NCBI GenBank assembly: GCA_964426545.1
Contig: CAYRQP010000007.1
Span: 44,415 to 108,414 of the forward strand
Origin: CAYRQP01 sp964426545
GTDB lineage: Bacteria; Fermentibacterota; Fermentibacteria; Fermentibacterales; JCC-6
Reading direction: 5' to 3'
Length of the DNA: 64,000 nt
The notes under the pieces are model-generated. The model saw nothing but the letters and a program-made list of their open reading frames with translations. It was not told where the DNA came from and searched no databases. Both the position numbers and the translations under genes were made by a program. This document shows, piece after piece, positions 17,823-26,533 of this stretch (the first letter of the stretch is position 1; each line of letters begins with the position of its first letter).

Positions 17823-18898
17823 TCAGTTACCAGATATTCCTGCAGGATTTCAAGCATGGCAGGACCTATGCCTGGACAATCATCCAGTGTGGCAACAGAC
17901 CCGACAGGACCGTTCTCCTGCACCCATGCATGAATAGTACCGGCTTTCGACGGCCCGATTCCGGGAATGAACTCGAGTTCTTCTGCAGTTGCAGTGTTTA
18001 TGTTAAGGGGGAAGGAAACTGTCAGTTCCTCTTCCTGTTCGTCTTCCAGAATAAGCGGAGCAGGATCAGATGCACACCCGCCCCATGCAAGCGAAGCTAC
18101 ATGAGTGCCGGGAAGGGACGCATGGTTACCGTATCCCCATGACAGGTCGAAGTCGGAGAGAGAGATAACAACAGCAAATGAAAGTCTGACCGGATTTGTG
18201 ACGGCTCCTGTCTGAAGGGTAAGTTCTTCCACGGGAGACGCGGAAACATGGAAGGAATATTCAGACTCAAGCCCTTCATTCCTGCGGAAGCCGGCACTGA
18301 GAGTAACTCCATCAACGGGAACGATACCTGCTGCAAGGTCGAATCCGCGAGGCTGGGCAGGGTCGCCGGACACTCCGATTTCAGTACGCAGAACACCCCT
18401 TACCGCACCTGCAAAGTGAATACCCTGAATTGGGATACAACTGAAGCCTACATCCAGTCCGGCTCCGCTTCCACTGCCGTATCCGCTGATAGCAAGCCGC
18501 CTGTAAGAACAGCCGATTCCGACAGCAATTCCATCTGTAATCTTCCGTGCAGCAGAAGCGAGAATAGTGCCCTCTGTGTACGAATGGTCTCCTGATAGAG
18601 AGAAAGCCCCGCCCACGAACCAACTGTCGAACATCATTCCGCCGGAAAGCGAAGTTTTATCGAGTTCGCTTAGTCCATATGGTCTTGCACCTGATATTGC
18701 TATCCCCGAACTTTCGAGAAAAGAAGTAGCGGCAGGATTTTCCAGCATGACATGCGGGGAGCGTGGGAACAGTGAAGATGCCGGCCCGCAAAGAAGCCAC
18801 GGAGATTCGGGCATTGGCTCGAAAGCCCCTTCTGAAATGGAAACACAGAAGAAGCAGGTAATCAGGTAGAACATCAAACGATTGTCTAAAATTGTCAT
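17819..18898 (-). CDS. Barrel-like exported protein with ComEA-like HhH domain
   Basis: 359 aa. A second in-frame ATG at 18874 begins right at a signal peptide (MFYLITCFFCVSIS) and may be the true start. Residues about 30-285 look like a PorV-type barrel (MLENPAATSF, then glycine-rich strands). After an acidic linker the last 65 residues are a pair of helix-hairpin-helix motifs (FPLNINTATAEELEFIPGIG, then LDDCPGIGPAMLEIL), the ComEA/T2SS-K-like DNA-binding fold. A membrane barrel fused to an HhH domain is unusual. With the coupled barrel gene and the surface phosphohydrolase nearby, DNA binding at the envelope is an attractive reading, but it is inference. Confidence 0.8.
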   Translation of the reverse strand: MTILDNRLMFYLITCFFCVSISEGAFEPMPESPWLLCGPASSLFPRSPHVMLENPAATSFLESSGIAISGARPYGLSELDKTSLSGGMMFDSWFVGGAFSLSGDHSYTEGTILASAARKITDGIAVGIGCSYRRLAISGYGSGSGAGLDVGFSCIPIQGIHFAGAVRGVLRTEIGVSGDPAQPRGFDLAAGIVPVDGVTLSAGFRRNEGLESEYSFHVSASPVEELTLQTGAVTNPVRLSFAVVISLSDFDLSWGYGNHASLPGTHVASLAWGGCASDPAPLILEDEQEEELTVSFPLNINTATAEELEFIPGIGPSKAGTIHAWVQENGPVGSVATLDDCPGIGPAMLEILQEYLVTE

Positions 18899-19068
18899 AC
18901 TATAGTGTACTTCATATTGAAGAGAATTTCAAGCCTCATCTATTTTGAATAAAACACCAGAACCTGACAGCAATATTGACGCTTGACAATAGGTAAGCAA
19001 GTCATCAGTCTATGCTGTTGAATAATTAATTAAATCGGTTAATCCGATAGACTTTTTTGGAGCTGATA

Positions 19069-20538
19069 ATGGACCATGCATGTCCCGGATATTTCCGGCG
19101 GCAGGATGGCAGTGTACTAACAGACATTGCATTGGAAGTTCTGCGGAAACGCTTTCCGCATTCTAATAATCCTGTACGAGACTGGCTTCCCGGCAGACCT
19201 GACTGGGAAGAGGGTCTGCCCGATATCGATATCCTTAAGCAGGAACTTACAGACCTCCGCAGCCGCGGGGGGAAAATAGTCATATATGGTCATGATGATA
19301 TGGACGGCGTGACAGGGCTTTTCGTCGGAGTTACAATTCTCCGGGCTGAAGGTTATACCGTCATTCCAATAATCCCCCGCAGTTCTACAGACGATTACGG
19401 TATCCGTCCTGCAAGAATGGAAGGTATTCTGAATAGCGGAGACCTTCTTCTTACCGTGGACTACGGTTGCTCCGCCGTCCACGGAGTGAAGTGGGCTATT
19501 GAAAAGGGCGCGCGGGTGGTAATAACAGACCATCACTTACTTAATCCTCCGCTTCCGCCTGCACACGGATTAATCAACCCGCAATTCTTCGGATTGCCCG
19601 GGATAGTATTAGCCGGATGCGGCGTTCTATATGCATCACTTGTTTCTATATTTCCGCACTGGGAAAACAACGCTAACCTCCTTGCCGCCGTTGCTTTGGG
19701 AACAGTTGCCGACAGAGTCCCGCTCTCGGGATGGAATCGTTATCTGTTGTCCGAATTCAGTAGAGTCAACATTGAAAAGTTAAGCACCGGTTTAAGGATG
19801 TTCATCGATGAATGGCCCGCCCGTACATCTGCATGGACGGGACTTATGGTTCGTCAAAGGATAATATCTGTTATCGGCAAGGGTGAAAAATCAGAGATCG
19901 ACAGATTGCTCGAGTTTATGATGACCAATGATAAAGAAAGTGTTAGAAAGCAGTGGATCAATATGAGGGATACAAGCAGGAAAAGGTCCCGGGCACTCTC
20001 GAAGTACTTCACTCTGGCAATGCAGAGCAGGGATGAGCAGGCAGCAGCTTACGGCATGACGCTTATCTATATGGATTCACTTCCGAGCGGAATGGGAGGG
20101 GCAATTGCCGGGCGCATAACCAAGATTGACAAGAGAAGCGTAATAGTCGTTTCTCCGCGCGAAGATGGGACTCTGGGCGGAGAAGCAAGATCTGCCGGGG
20201 ATTGGAATGTAGCAGGATTTCTTACGGGTATGAAGAATGTATTTGCCAGTGCCGGCGGTCATAAAATGGCGGCGGGATTCAGCTGCAGAGATAAATCATG
20301 GGAAGAACTGAGAGAAATCATGCTGTCCAGAATGACTGAATATCCGGCAGAACCCTTACCGCAACCCCACATTGACCTTGAAGTAACCGAACTCCCCGAT
20401 CCCAATGAATTCAAGTGCCTTGCACCCTTTGGTCCCGGTTTTCTTCCGCCTGCTGTAAAAAAAGACAACCTTCGTTATCTTCTGCAGGTTGGCGAAAATA
20501 ACATTAACTGGAGAATTTCAGAAGAAGGCGGCGATTAA
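19069..20538 (+). CDS. RecJ-like single-strand DNA exonuclease (DHH family)
   Basis: 489 aa from ATG 19069, chosen over an upstream TTG because GGAG lies 6 bases before it. It has the DHH phosphoesterase motifs in order: VIYGHDDMDGVTG near residue 70, LLTVDYGCS near 128, VVITDHH near 153, and the DHHA1 block GGHKMAAGFS near residue 400. The C-terminal OB domain seems short compared with E. coli RecJ (577 aa). The family degrades single-stranded DNA 5' to 3' in repair and recombination. The stop and the next start share one base (TAATG), coupling it to an epimerase gene with no obvious functional link. Confidence 0.88.
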   Translation: MDHACPGYFRRQDGSVLTDIALEVLRKRFPHSNNPVRDWLPGRPDWEEGLPDIDILKQELTDLRSRGGKIVIYGHDDMDGVTGLFVGVTILRAEGYTVIPIIPRSSTDDYGIRPARMEGILNSGDLLLTVDYGCSAVHGVKWAIEKGARVVITDHHLLNPPLPPAHGLINPQFFGLPGIVLAGCGVLYASLVSIFPHWENNANLLAAVALGTVADRVPLSGWNRYLLSEFSRVNIEKLSTGLRMFIDEWPARTSAWTGLMVRQRIISVIGKGEKSEIDRLLEFMMTNDKESVRKQWINMRDTSRKRSRALSKYFTLAMQSRDEQAAAYGMTLIYMDSLPSGMGGAIAGRITKIDKRSVIVVSPREDGTLGGEARSAGDWNVAGFLTGMKNVFASAGGHKMAAGFSCRDKSWEELREIMLSRMTEYPAEPLPQPHIDLEVTELPDPNEFKCLAPFGPGFLPPAVKKDNLRYLLQVGENNINWRISEEGGD

Positions 20539-21518
20539 TGCAGTACATAGTAACAGGTGCAGCAGGATTCATAGGGAGTAATCTTGTTAAGGAACTTCTG
20601 AGTCAGCGGAAAAAGGTAATCGGGATAGATTGTTTCAGGGACTATTATTCACCGGAAATAAAGAGAAAGAACATCGCTTCATTCACATCTAACCAGTTAT
20701 TTACACTGATAGAAGAGGACCTGTCACAAAAAGGGACAGCCAGGTTGGAAGCCGTTTTAGTCGGCAAAGAGGAAGTGGTAATTTATCACCTTGCTGCTCA
20801 GGCAGGAGTTCGGAAAAGTTGGGGAAAAGCGTTCTCTCTATACACAGGTGATAATATTCTGGCTACTCAGAATCTTCTGGAATGGGCTTACCGCAGGGGT
20901 AATATCAACAACTTTATCTTTGCTTCATCATCTTCAGTTTACGGAAGGGTTACGGACCTTCCAATGGTTGAAGACACGACTGTTCCAACCCCGGATTCTC
21001 CCTATGGAGTAACTAAACTTGCCGCCGAAAATCTTGTTCGTCTATATACCCGCAACTATAACCTTCCGAGCGTATCACTGCGTTTCTTCACGGTGTACGG
21101 CGAAGGGCAGAGACCGGATATGGCTTTCAATATCTTCACAAAGGCAATCCTCTCCGGGGAACCCGTCAATATCTTCGGAGACGGGATGCAGACAAGGGAT
21201 TTCACTTATATAGGGGATGTTGTCAAAGGTCTGATGCTGGCTGAAGAATGCATCGATGGCAGGATCATGAACCTCGGCGGGGGGAATACGCTTCCGCTTC
21301 TGGAAGCAATCAACATACTTGAAATGGTTATCGGGAAGAAGACTAATCTGAAATTTCACCCGGTACAGCCCGGTGATGTTCGGGACACACTTGCATCGAC
21401 CGAATTGTTCAAACAGACAACCGGGTGGAAACCATCCACTCCGCTTGGCGAAGGCCTTGCAAAAGAAGTCGACTGGATAAAGGGGGACACACCACACGCG
21501 GGGTCAAACCCCTTTTAG
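20538..21518 (+). CDS. NAD-dependent UDP-sugar epimerase
   Basis: 326 aa extended short-chain dehydrogenase. It starts MQYIVTGAAGFIGSNLVKEL (NAD motif) and has IDCFRDYYSPEIKRKNI, which is characteristic of UDP-glucuronate 4-epimerases and relatives. The catalytic SSSSVYG and SPYGVTKLAAE (Y-x3-K) follow. The family inverts C4 of a UDP-hexose or UDP-hexuronate for surface polysaccharide. The last dozen residues (KGDTPHAGSNPF) are odd: they are encoded by a GGGGGACAC element and a hairpin that runs into the stop codon, suggesting that a repeat replaced the original end of the gene. Confidence 0.88.
   Translation: MQYIVTGAAGFIGSNLVKELLSQRKKVIGIDCFRDYYSPEIKRKNIASFTSNQLFTLIEEDLSQKGTARLEAVLVGKEEVVIYHLAAQAGVRKSWGKAFSLYTGDNILATQNLLEWAYRRGNINNFIFASSSSVYGRVTDLPMVEDTTVPTPDSPYGVTKLAAENLVRLYTRNYNLPSVSLRFFTVYGEGQRPDMAFNIFTKAILSGEPVNIFGDGMQTRDFTYIGDVVKGLMLAEECIDGRIMNLGGGNTLPLLEAINILEMVIGKKTNLKFHPVQPGDVRDTLASTELFKQTTGWKPSTPLGEGLAKEVDWIKGDTPHAGSNPF
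21500..21516 (+). terminator. Short terminator hairpin inside the epimerase stop region
   Basis: GGGGT and ACCCC pair across a CAA loop and are followed by TTTT. The T-run touches the TAG stop of the epimerase gene, so the terminator is formed by its last codons. The stem is only 5 bp, so the strength is uncertain. Confidence 0.5.
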
Positions 21519-21583
21519 AACAACGGCTCAAGCTATTGTCAGCGACACCTTAAGGGACATTGACAACTTCAAAACAATTAATG

Positions 21584-21630
21584 AGGGACACCATAGAATA
21601 GTCGCCTGTCACCATTTACATGGTGTCCCT
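21584..21630. repeat. AGGGACACCAT palindrome between convergent genes
   Basis: AGGGACACCAT (21584-21594) and ATGGTGTCCCT (21620-21630) are a perfect 11-bp inverted repeat flanked by AATTAA on both sides. It sits between the epimerase and the lipoprotein gene. It belongs to the group of GGGAC-tipped palindromes in this window and may end transcription both ways. Confidence 0.8.
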
Positions 21631-21638
21631 AATTAAGT

Positions 21639-23219
21639 CTATTCGATAAGGTCACTGTCGTCGCGGGGTTCGATTTTCCAGTTGTCGTAGCTATACATGC
21701 ACACACCTATGATTTCGCTGAAAGTATCACCGACAGTAGGCTCATATGTATAGTCTCCCAGATCATCGATTCTAATATCACCCGTACCGTCATCGACAGC
21801 CCATTCACCGTATCCAAGGTCATCTTCAGAAACTTCTACATCAGACACCGATACGAGAACGGATTCCCACTGTTCTTCAGCGACACTGCCCGTAGAGAGA
21901 GCTTCAGCAGCCGGAAGGGTGTGACCGGTCGAGTGAACATCGACAGCAGACGGATAAGAAAGTTCTGTGAAACTGTAGTATTCCTGGATTTCTCCTGTAA
22001 TCGTGATACTGTCTCCTCTTGCAAGCCCTGCAACATCGGAACCGAAGAGAGTCAAGCCGGCCCACGCACCGCCGCCTTCGTCCATTATAACGGCATAGGC
22101 ATACTGGCTGGAATAATATTCATCGCCGCCGACAACTACGATTCCTGTCACACTGACAATCTGCCCTTCATAAGGCGAGGCTGACTGCTGTCCCTGTACT
22201 TCGTAGCAGGTGAGTGCATCTCCGCCACTGCCGCCGGAAGAAACATCCAGGTCCGCATTGTCTCTCGGCTCGAGTTTCCATTCATTGTATGCATACCAGA
22301 CTACGCCTGTTGCAGAAAATACAGTATCTCCGAGCGCTGCCTGCCATGTAAATGTACCAAGGTCATCACCCATGCAGTCGCCGGTTCCGTCATCCATCAG
22401 CCACTGTCCGTATTCCTGTACTTCGGTTACAATGGCATCGGTTACTGTAACAAGAACGGATTCGTATGCTTCAGGGTCTGCTGATTGTGAAATGTCAGCG
22501 GTTGTAACCGCAGTCGAAGGAGGTATAGGGTTTCCGGAAGAGACCACTTCTACAGAAGTAATGTATTTAACTTCTGTCATCTCCCAGAACTCTTCGACTG
22601 TTCCGGAGACGATGACACTGTCACCGCGTGCAAGATATGCAATGCTGTCACCGAAAAGAGTAAGTCCCGCCCATGCACCGCCTGAAGGGTCGGCGATTAC
22701 AGCAACAGGATCACCATAGAAGCAATCGCCGGCAACTGTAACTATACCGGTAACTTCGACTTCCTGACCCGCATAAGGGGAAGTAGATGCCTGTCCCTGT
22801 ATTTCATAGCAGGTGAGGTATTCTCCACCGCCACTGCCGCCGGAATCGGGAGTTACAGATTCTTCATTGCTCCATGCATGAAGATCCTCTGTATCCGTTG
22901 TACGGAGAGCGTAGTAATACTTGGTGCCCCATTCAAGATCCGGGTCGGTGAATGTAGTCTCATTAATATCATAAACAGGTCCCTTTACGAGGTCAGACGA
23001 TGCAGATACTCCCTGAGACGTATCTCTGTAAAGGTTATATTCCGCAAAGTCGTCATCAGGGCAAACTGTCCAGGATCCGGATGCTGTCGTATTGGTCACA
23101 CTTACGCTTAGTGTAGAAGCAGTAGGGTTGCTGCTGGGTCCTGTCTCATCATCGCCGCAGGACATCATCAGCCCCATAGCAACGATTAAGACAACAAGAA
23201 ACCATTTGTATTTAGTCAT
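21639..23219 (-). CDS. Lipoprotein with Fn3 domain and two tandem OB-like modules
   Basis: 526 aa. A lipoprotein signal ends at MGLMMSC, so cysteine is lipidated. Residues about 35-125 form a fibronectin type III-like domain (YNLYRDTSQG, TKYYYALRTTD). Two copies of a module of about 190 residues follow (roughly 135-330 and 336-525). Each begins LTCYE(I/V)QGQ, includes GGAWAGLTLFG, a GDS(V/I) strand, WESVLV or YESVLV, DDGTGD and ends W(K)(L/I)EPRD. The modules resemble OB-fold domains seen in bacterial exported nucleases and T9SS proteins, joined by GSGG linkers. AAAGGA lies 5 bases before the start. The function is unknown; binding of a ligand or nucleic acid at the surface is possible. Confidence 0.82.
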   Translation of the reverse strand: MTKYKWFLVVLIVAMGLMMSCGDDETGPSSNPTASTLSVSVTNTTASGSWTVCPDDDFAEYNLYRDTSQGVSASSDLVKGPVYDINETTFTDPDLEWGTKYYYALRTTDTEDLHAWSNEESVTPDSGGSGGGEYLTCYEIQGQASTSPYAGQEVEVTGIVTVAGDCFYGDPVAVIADPSGGAWAGLTLFGDSIAYLARGDSVIVSGTVEEFWEMTEVKYITSVEVVSSGNPIPPSTAVTTADISQSADPEAYESVLVTVTDAIVTEVQEYGQWLMDDGTGDCMGDDLGTFTWQAALGDTVFSATGVVWYAYNEWKLEPRDNADLDVSSGGSGGDALTCYEVQGQQSASPYEGQIVSVTGIVVVGGDEYYSSQYAYAVIMDEGGGAWAGLTLFGSDVAGLARGDSITITGEIQEYYSFTELSYPSAVDVHSTGHTLPAAEALSTGSVAEEQWESVLVSVSDVEVSEDDLGYGEWAVDDGTGDIRIDDLGDYTYEPTVGDTFSEIIGVCMYSYDNWKIEPRDDSDLIE

Positions 23220-23254
23220 TTCATTCCTTTCACTTGAATAAAGACCAATTTCCT

Positions 23255-23974
23255 TTAGTTATTCTCATTCAGTTTTTTGTTTATCAGTACAAATAACTTC
23301 GATTTTAGATCAGGGTCATCTTCGAGGTCGTCATCAATATCGATGCAGATAGATATCTTGATCTTCTTTTCAGTTGGAATATCAGCAGCTTCGGTTTCCT
23401 GTAAGGCCGGTGTCGATTCTGTTATTATTTCAGGTTCCACCTGTGGCTCAATTTCATCCGCGACTTCTTCCTCTTCTACCTCTTCAGCAATCTCAGTTAT
23501 TGCTTCTTCTGTAATTTCATCTACAGGTTCATGTTCTTCGAGTATCAGTTCTTCTTTTTCTTCAGGAAACTCAGCAAGGTCGCAAAGAACTTTGAAAGTA
23601 AGAGTGACATATGCTGCTTCCTGTCCGGTATCGTCAGAATTGTCTGTGAAATATACCATGAGATATTTGCTCTCAAGATCTGCGGCATCGGAATATTCTT
23701 TGAAAAGCGGTTCGTAGGCTGTCAATACTGCCTGTCCGAGAATCAACGGGTTGCCACCGGATTCGATGAAGTCATTCCAGATTTTGGCAGGAGTATTATC
23801 TTCACAGGTAAACCCAAGAAAGGCAAGCATATCAAGAAGACGAATGTCCACATCGCGCACAAACCCGATGTCTCTCAGATAAGCTTCATCGACAAGTTTG
23901 GGTACTTCTATGGATGAGATTTTATTTAAAAGGGTTTCTATGCTGCCCGGATTGTGTATTCCCGGAAAATTCAT
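23255..23974 (-). CDS. DUF5343 domain protein with long acidic tail
   Basis: 239 aa. Residues 1 to about 100 match the DUF5343 pattern: a short helical block (LLNKISSIEVPKLVDEAYL), then LLDMLAFLGFTCEDNTPAKI and a helix ending in AYEPLFKEY. The family is cytoplasmic, and its function is not established. After residue 130 the protein becomes highly acidic with runs of E, then ends in KIKISICIDIDDDLEDDPDL. AAGGA lies 6 bases before the ATG. It lies 29 bases downstream of valS and may be co-transcribed with it. A winged-helix or adaptor role would fit the small helical domain but is a guess. Confidence 0.75.
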   Translation of the reverse strand: MNFPGIHNPGSIETLLNKISSIEVPKLVDEAYLRDIGFVRDVDIRLLDMLAFLGFTCEDNTPAKIWNDFIESGGNPLILGQAVLTAYEPLFKEYSDAADLESKYLMVYFTDNSDDTGQEAAYVTLTFKVLCDLAEFPEEKEELILEEHEPVDEITEEAITEIAEEVEEEEVADEIEPQVEPEIITESTPALQETEAADIPTEKKIKISICIDIDDDLEDDPDLKSKLFVLINKKLNENN

Positions 23975-24003
23975 TCTCAGTCCTTCTTTCCTATATAGTG
24001 TTG

Positions 24004-26397
24004 TTAATTTACTGCAATTGTCAGTTCAGCACCAATTGACCAGATTATTGTATCTGTTCTTGTTACATTCAGCAGGTCACTTTCGAATGTCCTGAGTACT
24101 TCCATGTCTTCCTCCGGGACAGAAACCACTATTTTTTCAAGTTGTGTCGCCATGCTGAGGTCATTCTCACTTTTATATTTACGTGCTTCTTCGATTATCA
24201 GAAGAGCCATGTCTCCATACTTTTCTGAAACTACATCGACAAAATCACTATTCGGCCAAGGGGTAATATGGATGCTGTCGAAACCTTCAAAATCCTTGAA
24301 GATTGCCTGATACAGTTCTTCTGTAATATGAACAAGAACGGGGGCAAAAAGTTGCAGAGAACCGTAAAGCACCTTGCATAATGCGTGTTGCGCAGCCTGT
24401 TTCAGTCTATCATCTTCTCCGTACAACCTTCCCTTGACAATTTCCAGATAATTATCGCACAGTTTTTTCCAGAAAAAAGTCTCCGCTTCCCGAACGCAGG
24501 TGGAATATTCATATATCTGCATTCCTGCAGTTGCCTTCTTTACGGCACCGGACAATTTAGAGAGAATCCATCTATCGAAAGGCAGGAGTTCTGCTTCGGG
24601 ATCCCCTGTATATCCTTCCAGTCTTGAAGCAGCGAACTTTGTTGCGTTGAAGAGTTTATTGACAAGCCTTCTTCCATCACCTAATACATCCCTGCTGAAT
24701 ACAACATCAGTGCCGAGCTTACTGCTGCATGCCCAGTATCTCAATTCATCGGCTGAAAATTCTTTGAGGGCGGCAATCGGGTCCCCCGCAATATTTCCTT
24801 TGCTCTTCGACATTTTCTGGCGTGCGGGGTTGAGTGCATGTCCGCTTATCATTACATCATTCCAGGGGATATCATCTGAGTGGAGATGTGCTTTCGTAAT
24901 GGTATAGAATGCCCATGTCCGGATTATATCATGTGCCTGCGGGCGAAGGGTCATCGGTAAGATGTCTCTCTCATCGGTTTCACCCCACTTCGCGTTTATC
25001 TGAGGGGTGAGAGAACTTGTTGCCCATGTATCCAGGACATCGGATTCCGGCCGAAAATTCGTCCCCCCGCAGTTACCGCAAGGTTCATTCGGGGATGTGT
25101 CGAGTGGATCGACAGGGAGGTCTTTCTCGTTCGCAAAGAAAGGTGTTTCGCAGTCGTTGCAAAACCAGACGGGAAAGGGAACTCCGTAAAAACGCTGTCT
25201 GCTTATGCACCAGTCCCATTTCAAGTTCTTTACCCAGTGGTCGAAGCGGACTTTGAAGTGCGGCGGATACCAGTTAATCTGATTGCCCTTTTCTATCAGT
25301 TCTTCCTTCTTGTCGAGAATTCTGATAAACCACTGCCTATTTACGAGGTATTCGAGCGGGGTTCCGCATCTTTCGTGAACATTAACAGCGTGGGTTATGT
25401 CTTTGCTGTCTGTCAGAAATCCGTATTCATCCAGCTTATTGAGCAGGACTTTGCGGGCTTTCTTCCAGTACATTCCTTCCAGAAAATCGGTTTTGTCATT
25501 CATGTGCCCGCGTTCATCGAGTACTATACGAAGATTGAGAGAATAAGACTTCCACCACTCGATATCGGTAGTGTCTCCGAAAGTACAGCACATTACTATG
25601 CCGCTTCCCTTTTCCACATCTACTTTGTCGTCTCCGAGTATCTCGACTTCGTGGTCGAAAACAGGTATGCGGGCTTTCCTACCGATAAGTGATTTCCAGC
25701 GGTCATCTTCCGGATTTACGAACACTGCAACGCATGCAGGCAGCAATTCAGGGCGGGTTGTTGCTATGGAAATAAAACCGGAATCATCTGCAAGCGGGAA
25801 TTGAAGGTCGTGAAACACAGATGGAAATTCTTTGTCTTCCGTCTCCGCCTGGGCAACAGCAGTCTGACATTCAGGACACCAAAGCGTTGGTGATTCTTTT
25901 CTGTAAATAAAACCCTTGTCCTGAAGGTCAAGAAAAGAACGCTGACTTATTCGCTGAACCCATGGGTCTATAGTTGTGTAGAGTAAATCCCAGTCGCAGG
26001 AAAAACCGAATCTTGTCCAGATATCCCGAAACATCTCCTCGGCACCTTTTGTAATTTCGAGACATAATTTTACAAACTCACTTCGCTTCATATCCTGGGC
26101 GCGTACTTTCTTTTCTTTCTCTGTGAAGCGTTCACTTGGCAGTCCATTGTCATCGAAGCAGAAAGGATAGAAGACTTCTTTCCCCAGCATTCTGTGATAT
26201 CTCGCCATTACTTCAGCCTGCACATAGGAAAAAACATGTCCCATGTGAATCATACCGGACACGGTAGGGGGAGGAGTGTCTACACTATAAAGAGGTTTTC
26301 TCGAGTCCGGGTCAAACCTGAATATCCGGTTTTCCTGCCAGAACTCTTGCCAGTGTTGTTCGGAATTCCCTGCATTGTATCTTTTGGGCAAAGCCAT
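24004..26397 (-). CDS. valS: Valyl-tRNA synthetase, archaeal type
   Basis: 797 aa class I aminoacyl-tRNA synthetase. The HIGH motif is HMGH inside DTPPPTVSGMIHMGHVFSY near residue 50, and KMSKSKGN lies near residue 525. Zinc-type cysteines occur at LWCPECQTA and CNDCETPFF. The protein begins MALPKRYNAGNSEQHWQEFW and lacks the C-terminal coiled coil of bacterial ValRS (usually 880-950 aa). That matches the archaeal form, also found in Rickettsia and several candidate phyla. It joins valine to tRNA-Val and edits threonine through the inserted CP1 domain. The start has AAGGA 6 bases upstream and is divergent from the GGDEF gene. Confidence 0.95.
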   Translation of the reverse strand: MALPKRYNAGNSEQHWQEFWQENRIFRFDPDSRKPLYSVDTPPPTVSGMIHMGHVFSYVQAEVMARYHRMLGKEVFYPFCFDDNGLPSERFTEKEKKVRAQDMKRSEFVKLCLEITKGAEEMFRDIWTRFGFSCDWDLLYTTIDPWVQRISQRSFLDLQDKGFIYRKESPTLWCPECQTAVAQAETEDKEFPSVFHDLQFPLADDSGFISIATTRPELLPACVAVFVNPEDDRWKSLIGRKARIPVFDHEVEILGDDKVDVEKGSGIVMCCTFGDTTDIEWWKSYSLNLRIVLDERGHMNDKTDFLEGMYWKKARKVLLNKLDEYGFLTDSKDITHAVNVHERCGTPLEYLVNRQWFIRILDKKEELIEKGNQINWYPPHFKVRFDHWVKNLKWDWCISRQRFYGVPFPVWFCNDCETPFFANEKDLPVDPLDTSPNEPCGNCGGTNFRPESDVLDTWATSSLTPQINAKWGETDERDILPMTLRPQAHDIIRTWAFYTITKAHLHSDDIPWNDVMISGHALNPARQKMSKSKGNIAGDPIAALKEFSADELRYWACSSKLGTDVVFSRDVLGDGRRLVNKLFNATKFAASRLEGYTGDPEAELLPFDRWILSKLSGAVKKATAGMQIYEYSTCVREAETFFWKKLCDNYLEIVKGRLYGEDDRLKQAAQHALCKVLYGSLQLFAPVLVHITEELYQAIFKDFEGFDSIHITPWPNSDFVDVVSEKYGDMALLIIEEARKYKSENDLSMATQLEKIVVSVPEEDMEVLRTFESDLLNVTRTDTIIWSIGAELTIAVN

Positions 26398-26533
26398 TGA
26401 AAGTCCTTTATCTCATAATGTAGATAGTCTTTTACGGAAGAGAAAGATAACTTCAGAGCAGTTTAATAACAAGTCTTTAGGGAGTTGACTACAGATAAGA
26501 AATTTACAATTATGTATGTAATACTGACTACTC

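Noticed and set aside
18983..19016. TTGACA promoter for the RecJ gene
   Set aside because: The only -10-like sequence (TATGCT) is 22 bases away, too far for a standard sigma-70 promoter.
19033..19056. Terminator-like ATCGG-CCGAT hairpin with T-run just before the RecJ gene
   Set aside because: The stem is only five A/T-poor pairs and it overlaps the region needed for the ribosome site. It is more likely chance.
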